64,000 bases of DNA. Source: Plasmopara viticola (lineage: Eukaryota; Oomycota; Peronosporomycetes; Peronosporales; Peronosporaceae). Each line of letters starts with the position of its first letter. Position 1 is the stretch's first letter. The notes under the pieces were generated by a model. It was not told the origin of the DNA. It searched no databases and saw only the letters and a list, made by a program, of their open reading frames with translations. Of the stretch, positions 43,522 to 52,639 are shown one piece after another. The position numbers were made by a program, and so were the translations under genes. Location: the NCBI GenBank assembly GCA_001695595.3, contig MBPM02000069.1, positions 310,001-374,000 of the forward strand, written 5' to 3'.

Positions 43522-43576
43522 GACAATTACGCGGTGCTATAAATTCTTGGCCAATTTATAGCACCGCGTAATTGTC
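43522..43576. repeat. Perfect 24-bp hairpin, 7-nt loop
   Basis: GACAATTACGCGGTGCTATA... (43522..43545) and its exact reverse complement (43553..43576) flank the loop CTTGGCC. It lies in the 5' part of the same decayed ORF. Confidence 0.95.
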
Positions 43577-44944
43577 TTGAGAAGTGTGACCTGGACATCG
43601 CCCTCAGGGTCCCGCAAGCCACCGCCAGCAGACGTGATCCGACTCCATAATGCACCTCCTAATTCCTACAATCGCTTGGACGTGTCAAGCTCACCGACCC
43701 AAGACGATGGATCCTTGCGCGTCTCAGCTGTGGCTGCGTGCGCATAATAGGTTTCGATGGCTTCTAAAGAAACACTAAGAAGCCTCGAACATCGCCAGGC
43801 TTTGCGAGAGACGTGAAGATGGGTGTAGGCTCAGGAAGCGGTACTGGCAAGGAGTACTTTCCTTTTTGGGCAGGGACTGGCTTGAGCTGGAGTTGTGACT
43901 CAAAGAGGTCGCCATCCACGTAGTCGACACACGAGCGTCTCGGGCGCTTGCTCTCGGGAACATTCTTCGATGCCTCTCTTTCGCGCCATCTTGACAGCTA
44001 CGAGGACGACGTCGTGGTCCCATCCGCAACGCTTTCACTCGCCACCGCCCATTCTTGTGAGTACTGCCATCGCGCTGAGCGGCTTGTCCGCTGTTACTGA
44101 GTCGGAAGAGGGAGTGCGTCGCGCCGCGCGCCGCACGCGATCCGAATTAATTTGAATGGCAAATTTCCGGCGCGAAGGCACGAATCCTTATAATAAATAT
44201 GCCGGTGTTTTGGGACTTTTCATGTTGATGAGGCATGTTATCGCTCACCCCGATGTTGCACAAAAATGGAGCGATAGCTTCACATCACCAGTGATAACTC
44301 GAGAATGAAAGCCGATTGTGGGAAAGTAAAACAAGTGCCTCATAACTGGATGCCATCCAGTGGTGCATTGATATGGCGGTTCTGAGCTTCTGCCGATTTC
44401 ACGAATTGGTAAGTACCCCCCTGTTTTTGGTACAGTCGACTCCGATTCGCCGAAATCGCAGCTGTAAAAATCGCGTTTGATTAATTTTCGACTCGCACAA
44501 TTTTTGTGGCAGAGTAGCATTTAACATCTGCTAAAATCCAAAAGCGTAAGCCACATTTACTGTGCCAGATTTAATGATGTAGCAATTAGGCGATTGCTAA
44601 TGTAATATTGGTGTACTATACAAATTCAATATAACAAAGTTCGAGCCCTCCTTTATGCACTTCATCTAACCTCCTAATCCGTGAGGTACACCCTACTGGA
44701 GCTGTGCGACAATGCACGCGATTATTGTGCATTCGCTTGCATATACAAAGGGAGTAAAGGCTCTCAATAAAAGAATCATATAGATACTACGGCTTTTTAT
44801 ATTAAGCAATCTAGTGTACCAGCTTCTGCGTTTAGCTTTAAAGTCCTGTCATTTACATTTTGTTCCAGAAAGTGCTTAAGGGCTACACATCAATTCTGGC
44901 ATATCAGAATTCGTCTACGGCGGAAATACATATTTTTCGACATC

Positions 44945-45465
44945 TTGGCGCTTCAAACAGCACCGCTTAAGATGTCCAACTTGGATAAACACTCTCCCGT
45001 GAAACTATCGCCGTTCTTCCGTGAACCGGTCCATTTTGGACCAGTATCTCAACCAGCTTTGAGCCGTACTGCGTTCATCTTGAATGTACACTCGAGTGAT
45101 GATACCGGATTGTTACATGTATTAACTGAACTGCGCAAAAAATGGACGAGTGTTGCAACGCGTGCGGACCGGAGTCTGCACTGGATGCTGCATCACATAC
45201 AACAAAACAGTTTGCCACCCAATATGTGATACATGCTCGAGACATTGCTGTGGAGATCGTGGCTTCTCGTGCTGCCCAGACCAAGAGGATGCGCACGGGC
45301 GACGTAGTTCCGACTCGTATCGACGAGCGGGCGCGCTACCTTCTCAAGTCGTTGCTGTGCCAATCAAGATGCGGCCGATCACACCTACAGCTTCTTAGAG
45401 ATTTGTATAGAATACAAGAAACTGGCATAAATGCAGAGAGTGGATTCAAAATTGTAAGGCAGTAG
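44945..45465 (+). CDS. Unrecognised ORF pair, possible single frameshifted gene
   Basis: The first frame (44945..45229) starts MALQTAPLKMSNLDKHSPVK and the second (from 45142 to 45465) reads MDECCNACGPESALDAASHT, then VIHARDIAVEIVASRAAQTK. They overlap in two frames and meet at a run of six A at 45137..45142 (ELRKK followed by MDECC). One base change there would give a single protein of about 170 residues. The second frame is alanine- and arginine-rich and looks genuinely coding. I do not recognise a family. It could also be an intron-containing gene or a relic. Confidence 0.35.
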
Positions 45466-46189
45466 ATACAATCAATGACTTTGCTTTGCTTATCTATGTA
45501 ATTTAATATTTCTAGATCAAGTACATATCAATGACCGAGAAACCCGCATGAAAATCTGATTGTGCAGATAATCACGACAGACCAACGGAGCGCACTACAA
45601 TCCGATACCGTATAAGGCGGTATCTTTCAAAGTCGCTGTGTGACGCTGAGGAACCTAATTATGACGTACACTACATAAGAGGCTTTTTTATAAGAGAACA
45701 ATCGCTCAATATCGCATTTTCATATCTCTCACATATGCATATAAAAACTGTAAGCCCAAAATCTCTAAAATAGCAGCTGTAGATGTTTTCCATAAATCCT
45801 TGACTAGCGCAAGACTAATGGTGTATACACATTCGGAGACTACTGATAACTGTAGGTATCAAAAATATTGCATTAAATAATTCGGTTCTATCATCAGTCC
45901 CAATGGGATTGAAGTGAGCAAAAGAATGCAAATTAATCAAATTGGTTAATACAATAGTCATGCGTTGTGCCGTTAATTTTCTAAATATGCAAATTAGGCA
46001 AATACTTCTTGATAATTATAGAAATTTTTCAGTATGCAAACAAACATGAACACCTGAGTGGTGTCTTGCTATTTCTTCAAGATACATTTGGTTATTTTTT
46101 TAATACGTACAACAAATCAAGAGTTAAATTACAACCAATCAAAATCAATGTGACGCTATTTGTCACTCTTATTGAACAGATCAGTTGAG

Positions 46190-46365
46190 TTGTTGCATCG
46201 CGTGATTGAACGAAAATTGCATATCGACTTGTGACTTGGCCTGAATAATCGTCACCTAATTGACAGCGTACGATATCGCGTCGCACTTGTCGCCTTGCAT
46301 CACGAGAGGACCATTAAGTATCGGGACGACGACCTGCTCAGCTTCGAGTAAGCTCTTGAACATAC
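46190..46365 (-). pseudogene. Pectin methylesterase fragment H
   Basis: A short minus-strand match to the first third of the intact gene: VVVPILNGPLVMQG, CDAISYAVN, then VTI.QAKSQVDMQF, corresponding to residues 97-135 of the protein at 50829..51926. A stop replaces the Q of NQVTI. No other PME sequence is visible on either side, so it is an isolated exon-like scrap. Confidence 0.8.
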
Positions 46366-46659
46366 CTTATATCGCATTTTCGTTGTCGGATGTACCTCGA
46401 TGCACAATATACTCACTTATACATAAATCATATGCATGAAATCTACATAGGTATTGGAGCTTGTCACCGGGAAATGGTGGCGGTGTCCCTTCATTTTGTA
46501 AAGTAAGTAGTGTGTAACTTTAAAAAAGCAAAATTTGAAGCAAAATGGTGGTATCAACGCGGACAACTTGCACAAGAAAGAGTCTGCGATCCGCTTTCCT
46601 TAGCGTAGCTTACTAACTCTTTTATTGTATGTTTTGTCGTCTTTTAAAAATATTAATTA

Positions 46660-46986
46660 GTATTGTATTGTATTGTATTACGTTATCGCGTTGCCAAATT
46701 ATGCACGTGCTAGGCTCAGTCTGGCTAGTCCACGTCATAGAGTGGTGTCCGCATACGTCGGGTCTCGTTCGGCGGGTAGTGCAGCCAGCACCGAGGTCGT
46801 GAGGGTCTTCCATTATTTTGTTTAGCTCTGACTTGGTAAGAGCCCAGGTGGCGCCCTGGTGCTGGAGACCGTCGCGTCGAGGGTGAGACTCGTTAGAGAC
46901 CTGCAGATGCCCGAGAGCACCTGCCCGAAGCGCGCGAGCATTTAGCCCCCGCGCTTGGAAGGAGGGCGTCACCCCACCCTTTTCCG
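46660..46986 (-). mobile_element. Pentamer-tail retroposon, copy 4
   Basis: Full-length minus-strand copy. The tail appears as TATTGTATTGTATTG at the left end and the head as CCCTTTTCCG at the right end. Imperfect flanking words TTAATTAGT and TTAGTTAGT probably represent an older target duplication. Confidence 0.85.
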
Positions 46987-49268
46987 AAGGAATTTTAGTT
47001 AGTGTTATAGAAAATGTTATGCGGATGTAGTACCGAACCGCAAAATTTATGATTAAACTACTTGACTTTCCTCCCTAAATTGCTTTTTTTCCAGTTTTTT
47101 CAACAATAATAGATTCAGTAGTATGGCCTCAAAGTCTTGCATCATACGACTAAAAGGTCGCTTTGTGTGCTTTAAGTCGTCAGATGCAAGACTTAGAAGT
47201 ATATCGTGAAATAGGCAAAAGCCTGTGGTAATAAAGAATATCAGGTATTTAATCTGTCGAACGTCGCTTAAAATTTCTTGCTGCGCCACAAATTTCTCCC
47301 ATAGTTTACCGCCAGCGCCGTGGGGTTATCCGACTCCCTCAGTCAAGATAAAAATGATATCTGCCATATCCAGTGCACTATGCAACGTACACGCTGGACA
47401 ACAAAGTACTTCTAAGAGCGGCTAGCATAGCTTACCTGGCGGAAATCGAAATGTGGTACAAGTTCAATTTCTAGGTGGTGTATATAAGCAGCTGAACTCA
47501 TACCTTATCTATAAATAAAGGACAGGCTTATCAGAATTTGTGGCAAGGCAGGTGCGTTTGAGTCGAAGTTGCTGTCAGAGGGGACAGTGTTACCAAACCT
47601 TCAGAATCGAATTCTCGTTATGTCTTATATTCAGAATAAAATAAGAGGCGGTCTCCCCAAAGGTACAAATATCTTTGTGAATTGTTGTCAACTTTTGTGT
47701 TTTGGATGAAGGTGTTTCGGATCAACAATATAGTCAGTCAGACTACGTTGCGAATTGGCTTAAAACTTTTGATGAGTCCCAAACAAAACGGTATAACCCA
47801 TAAACAAAAGGACACTCAGAAGTGCCGTCTAAAGGACCACTTGTAAAGGTTTCACCTAATAGAAAAATTAAACAAGAGATATTTTGTCACAAGGTAAAGG
47901 CCACTGGCACAAGAGCGATTTGAGCTCAACGATCTTCACTTTACCGAAAAAGAAACAATGACATGATGACATGATAAAGGAGTCATTTTTCACACTCGTC
48001 ACCTACCTTCCTATGTTTGGACCGCCACAACTGGTGACCAGCGTTCCTTCGTTCTGATGGCGCGTCTTCTGACTGCGACTCTTTGCAGTCCTTGAGTGAA
48101 ACGAAGATATATTTAGCCAAATTCGTGTATCCTATCTTACCAAGCGATTGTTGCTTTGATCGGTAGCACTAAGGTCCATTTGTATTAGATTTAACGCAAC
48201 GGGTTTACAAACATTACTACTGTGTGTAGAGGACCTGGGCCGCCCAACCAAGACATTAAGATGGGGCGAATATGCCTGTGGCTGTACTTTTAAAAGAAGA
48301 AATTGAATCTTGTTATCCACTATCGTAGCCTGTGCTTCATTCAGTACATATATATTTTTTATATTCAGAGTGTTTTTTCTTTATATGATCATCACGATTT
48401 ATATTTTTTTTCAGTTTTCTAATTAATGATTTTTTTTTGGATCGAGTAAACAGAAAAATAATTATATCAAACCGGGTTTGACCCCGCTTGACGTTGTAGT
48501 CTTGACTAGTAGCTCTCCGTCTAAGTTAAAGGGTAAGCTAGTTAACATACCCTACGTTGTGACGGGTAATGTCAGTTGTGATATTGGTAAACGCATTAAA
48601 CCTAGATGTAAAGCTTTAATTGCAAAATAGAATCGAATCTCTTCTTTGATTGGTAAATTAAGCTATCAAATAATATTTTTTTGTTGCTGTGACTCTGATA
48701 GATTCAATTTTTTCAAGGAGTGCCTTCCCAATGATCAAGGCCATCAACCTTTAAAAGTTCACGAATACATATAAGAATTTGCCGCTGTCGAATACATCAA
48801 CAAGCGTGGCTCTTATTTGTTTCTGTATCGGTTCCTAAAGCACATAAGACTACGCTAAAGTTGTCTTACGGGTGAGTGCCCAGCTTTCGGCAGGTATGAA
48901 TGCAAACGCCTCGGAACCTGATAATGCGTGATTAAAGCTGCCGCAGAGACTGTCTCTGTCTACTTAATCCAAAAAAGTAGGCTCGTTTGCTTCCTTTCTT
49001 GAATGTAAATCTTTTTACATGTAAGGCGTCACCGCTAGGGCTTTCTGAGCATGCGCCTTAAGCATAGAAGGTGCTCATGGAGCACGAACATTAGTATGCA
49101 TTCCTGATTTTTGGCACTGCTGCCATTTTATTTCGCCCAGAGATTCGATCAAGTTGTTAAAGCAGTGCGAACTCAGGTGGTCTCTACTTCTTGAAAGGTT
49201 TGCAAGATAGTCGATACATCCGCGTGGACATACTAGTACAATCAAGTGCACACCACCTTACATAAAGG
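46987..49268. other. No gene recognised
   Basis: Contains only short frames, such as 47053..47289 (-) with a leucine- and phenylalanine-rich segment (IFFITTGFCLFHDILLSLAS) that could span a membrane. There is no supporting context. AT-rich at 48340..48470. Confidence 0.4.
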
Positions 49269-49999
49269 TGTGACGAAACCGTCGTCACCGCCAGTTTTGC
49301 CGGTGGCGATTTGTATTGTATTGTATTACGTTATCGCGTTGCCAAGTTATGCACGTGCTAGGCTCTATGGCTAGTCCACGGCATAGAGTGGTGTCCGCAT
49401 ACGTCGGGTCTCGTTCGGCGGGCAGTGCAGCCAGCACCCGAGGCCGTGAGGGTCTTCCATTATTTTGTGAAATTCTGACTTGGTAAGAGCCCAGGTGGCG
49501 CCCTGGTGCTGGAGACCGTCGCGTCGAGGGTGAGACTCGTTAGAGACCTGCAGATGTCCGAGAGCACCTGCCCGAAGCGCGCGAGCATTTAGCCCCCCGG
49601 TGGCGGCTTTTACGCAAAATACTGATAATGTTCCCAAAATCCATATGCATACGAACTATCCATTGGTATAGGCGATCATACATTTTACGATCAAAAGACA
49701 GTACAGATGTCCCATAGTCATTGGGAACTAAGAGACCTTATTGGATAAAACAAACCAGGATGTGTAAGAAGCCAGATGGAATAAAGAAGAACGATAGCTT
49801 TGAAAATGGTAGCAGTAGACGGCTGAGAGACACCAGTTAGGCTGTAGCAAGAAATTAAGTCGTAAGAGCTCTTGATCTCATATCTTCTTAATTTGCTTCA
49901 AGCAACAAACACTCCTTCTCCTTTTACAACTTTTCTTCGATCGCGCCTCAGCCTCTTTCAACGTTCGACTTCAACCAGCTTCCCCGCGACTGTGTTACA
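49269..49999 (+). mobile_element. Solo gypsy LTR carrying a nested retroposon
   Basis: Starts TGTGACGAAACCG and ends CTGTGTTACA. Removing the insertion at 49309..49605 leaves about 434 bp, matching the 427-bp LTR at 38036..38462. Flanks are AAAGG and AGAGG, a near-perfect 5-bp target duplication. No internal gypsy region follows, so this is a solo LTR left by recombination between two LTRs. The nested element inserted after or before excision; order cannot be told. Confidence 0.8.
49309..49596 (-). mobile_element. Pentamer-tail retroposon, copy 5 (5' truncated, nested)
   Basis: Minus-strand copy lacking about the first 45 bases of the family. CCGGTGGCG at 49300..49308 and 49597..49605 is the target duplication, lying within the host LTR. 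Confidence 0.85.
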
Positions 50000-50138
50000 A
50001 GAGGAGCATGGAGAAAAATTAAGATTTCTCAACTTACAATATGCAGTGTTGAGGGAAGCAAAGTGCGCAATAGAATGCAATGGAGAAACTGATGTATCGT
50101 ATTTAATGTTTGTCCTAATCAGAATGGGGCATTATTAA
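49872..50138 (+). other. Open frame over LTR end, not considered a gene
   Basis: The first half lies in the solo LTR, so its codons are LTR sequence. The second half (HGEKLRFLNLQYAVLREAKC) has no recognisable family. Confidence 0.3.
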
Positions 50139-50828
50139 TACTTGCACTAATTTCCATTCTGAGGCAGGGCGAAAAGCCTCTTACCACAAAAGCTCGCAGT
50201 TGTGTAGCGGTCTTCTTCGAGAACATCATGTCGATTGTAAGGCTTAAAAATATGGGTGTGCGCAGTCTAAGGCAACATTCGCAATGGATGCTACAAAATC
50301 GTATTATTTGCTAAACTGCGCTATCTTTAGGCCTTTACTCTACATAGTGACGTCAAACCGTTAGATTACGGCGTCATAACCTTATCGGTACTTTACCAGT
50401 CGTAAGTACATTCGTAATTCCTGTAAAGATGTTCAGCGTCATATCAGATTGAGGTGACCTAGTTTACTAGGAACTATTTTAGTTTTTGTGATCTCAAATA
50501 CATAAATTTCTCTTATTTGACTTAGAACTCATTTTAAACCTGTTTTCGATTGGCAAACAGCCCCTCAGTTTGGTAGATATACAATTTCGTCTTAACTTCG
50601 TGGTAATTTTTACAACAAGTTTACATGTTTGCCAAGACGTTCGGTTTGTCCAACATACCGCTTGTCAAACTCACTGCTTAAACGCAAGCCAAGGACCATA
50701 AAAATAAAGGAATGACTGGTATTATCGGCGTATGCCACTGTTGCTTAAAGTGATACAACTATGGCGTGAAAAGCGCGCACGCTGCAAGCTTTTATTGCAT
50801 CTTAGACTCTCATGTTGCAAAGATCGAC
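50139..50828. other. PME downstream region, no gene seen
   Basis: Intergenic DNA 3' of the intact PME. No repeat or RNA gene recognised. Confidence 0.45.
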
Positions 50829-51926
50829 TTACATGTAGTTGATGTCAACCCACCACAAAGTCGCAAAGTCTTTGCCAAGAATCTCAGTGATGTCCTTAGC
50901 GGCATCCAATTGTCCGCTAAAAGACACGCGCTTATCAGTAGCTGCACCAGGACCAGAGTTGTTAAACTCTTTGAAATACACATTGTCCGTAGGGCTCGTT
51001 TCATTCCAGGCCGACCAACCTTTGGGATTGACGACGTCACTCATTTCGCAGTTCTGGAATACCGAACGGGCATATTGGCGCCATGGACGACCCAAAAGAG
51101 ACTTTCCAATCAAAGTCTCGTTGGAGCTGAATACGCGCGCTTTGTTGAAAACATACTCGGAAGCAATAGTGCTGTTCGTATTGCCGTTGGCAGTGATCCA
51201 ACCTTTACCAATGGGTTCAATATCACATTTCTCAAACCACGCAAAGGCCTTTTGACCAAAAATAAAGTCGACAGCGCCATTAATGTATGATCGAGCGTAA
51301 AGCTCTAAGCCTTTATGAGCACATAGAGTGTCTTGATATCCAGTGAAGTTGCACGCGTAGAAACCATAATCCGTATTGTCAACGAAAACAGCCACGGCTT
51401 GTCCAGATTTTTTGATTTTGCCCGCCGTGTTTGCGACGTTAAGATTGTAAACTTTCACGCCACTCTTGGACTTAAAACCGAGGGTGCTGGTCAAAAAGTT
51501 GCGATTATTTTCGATTTCAACTGGAATGTCGATTTGTGCCTTGGCCTGTGTAATCGTCACCTGATTGGCAGCGTACGACATTGTGTCGCACGTGTAGCCT
51601 TGCATCACCAGAGGACCATTGAGCTTTGGAACGACCACCTGCTCGCGATAGATTCCTGGGAATATGAAGAGAACGTGCGTGTCTGTCGTGTTAGGAATGT
51701 TTGCTACACCCTCCGTCACCGTCTTGAAGCTTCCGGCATGGGTACCAGTGGCATCGACGACAATGGCACCCGCTGGAGGAACAGTTTGCGCGTGTTTTCC
51801 AGAGCACGTGCCTGGCGGAAGTCCTGTGGTCCAAGATCTCGGACTTTTACAATCGGGACCGGCGGAAGCTGCTAAACTGACAGTGAGGTCCGCAAGAAGC
51901 AAAAGAAGGAAAGAAACAGTTTTCAT
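50829..51926 (-). CDS. Secreted pectin methylesterase (intact copy I)
   Basis: A complete 365-residue pectin methylesterase (pectinesterase, CE8), predicted to act outside the cell on plant pectin, yielding free galacturonate carboxyls and methanol. The chosen ATG at 51926 opens a clear signal peptide (MKTVSFLLLLLADLTVSLAA) with cleavage likely around residue 22; an in-frame ATG 35 codons further up would bury it. Motifs: GIYRE 91-95, QAVAV 176-180, GYQDT 196-200 (general acid D199), DFIFG 220-224 (nucleophile D220), LGRPW 278-282 (R280). The helical-repeat end reads LWWVDINYM. It is single-exon. It is about 85% identical by eye to copy C and is the only PME here with both signal peptide and catalytic residues intact, so it is the best candidate for a working gene. 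Confidence 0.95.
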   Translation of the reverse strand: MKTVSFLLLLLADLTVSLAASAGPDCKSPRSWTTGLPPGTCSGKHAQTVPPAGAIVVDATGTHAGSFKTVTEGVANIPNTTDTHVLFIFPGIYREQVVVPKLNGPLVMQGYTCDTMSYAANQVTITQAKAQIDIPVEIENNRNFLTSTLGFKSKSGVKVYNLNVANTAGKIKKSGQAVAVFVDNTDYGFYACNFTGYQDTLCAHKGLELYARSYINGAVDFIFGQKAFAWFEKCDIEPIGKGWITANGNTNSTIASEYVFNKARVFSSNETLIGKSLLGRPWRQYARSVFQNCEMSDVVNPKGWSAWNETSPTDNVYFKEFNNSGPGAATDKRVSFSGQLDAAKDITEILGKDFATLWWVDINYM

Positions 51927-51957
51927 TGCTGTCCGTTGAGTATGTTGAAAGCCAACC

Positions 51958-51977
51958 GAATTTTCAAATGTGAACTT
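51958..51977 (-). promoter_or_regulatory. Candidate oomycete initiator for intact PME
   Basis: On the minus strand GTTCACATTTGAAAATTC lies about 45 nt before the ATG at 51926, matching the position of GTTCATTTCTTAAAATCC before copy C. The TCA-pyrimidine pattern fits the oomycete initiator loosely. Confidence 0.35.
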
Positions 51978-52639
51978 TATCAACGTGGTTTCGAGGCAAA
52001 GTTTTCTCCCGTCAGATAGACTCTTTACCATCCTTTAAGATCGCTTGCTCGTTTTTTATTTGGTTCACGCACGCGTGCGACGAATTTTTTCATTCGTATG
52101 CTTGTAAACGAGCACATACGTTGAAGGGCTCATTTATATGTCTATGCTAGACAATGTTTTACATTGCGTTCAAATACTAATGTACACATCTTGGCTGCAG
52201 CGTTATCAAATCACCAACGAGATCAAAAGACCAAATGATCAAATCCCAAAGAATAAAGAGGTTAGGGTTCATAGTCTTTATTGCGAAGTCTTGTCGATCC
52301 CTAAGCACCATGCAAGTAATATTTGATCAATGTGGATGATTTCCACCAAGTTCAAGTTAACCCAATCGTGATGAATGTATAGTCGCGAAATACAGACTGA
52401 GGCTTTTTGAGCACCACACACTCCATCGCGAAGTAGGCTCATGGGTTCTCTTGTCTACAGACGCAGAATTTAAAAAAACTAATGTGGTGTGATAGAGCCC
52501 GACCGCAATTTCGCTTGTGCCGCGTTACGAATACCACACACTTCAATCGATTCAAATCTGATTCGAGAAAAGCCACGTCTCTGTCATCTACGAAGACTTG
52601 GCGTCGACAGTAACGTACATGGACACTAAACGGCGTGAG

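Larger units (their letters stand above)
40857..44130 (-). pseudogene. Decayed large ORF of a repeat-encoded (DDE-like?) protein
   Basis: Minus-strand pieces form one broken gene. From the N-terminal side: KVSFLSKGVKKVRMNGVVVI and PAIMRRRNRASLFESYHHES (43290 leftwards), VVGYLVNDQFDVLKYMVEQT, ALIIVDFKLKLETLYYREKT then VDHYGKRSMGWHGALVQYF (about 42680), FVHTETQDGNSILDAHFSRA (about 42250), an acidic linker (DDIDPNDFDEYLDD) and a C-terminal MYGRRYAAVFHNEMYKVFL...PDRYNLPSENEIQEEI (41350..41072). From memory this layout recurs in oomycete and other protist repeat genes, where the VDF, TETQDG..DAHF motifs may be acidic catalytic residues of a DDE-type transposase; that role is inference. Frameshifts near 43480, 42700 and 42420 break it. 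Two perfect hairpins lie within it. Confidence 0.6.

Noticed and set aside
50766..51875. Plus-strand frames of 138-180 codons across the intact PME
   Set aside because: Antisense shadows; the minus-strand frame has all PME catalytic motifs.
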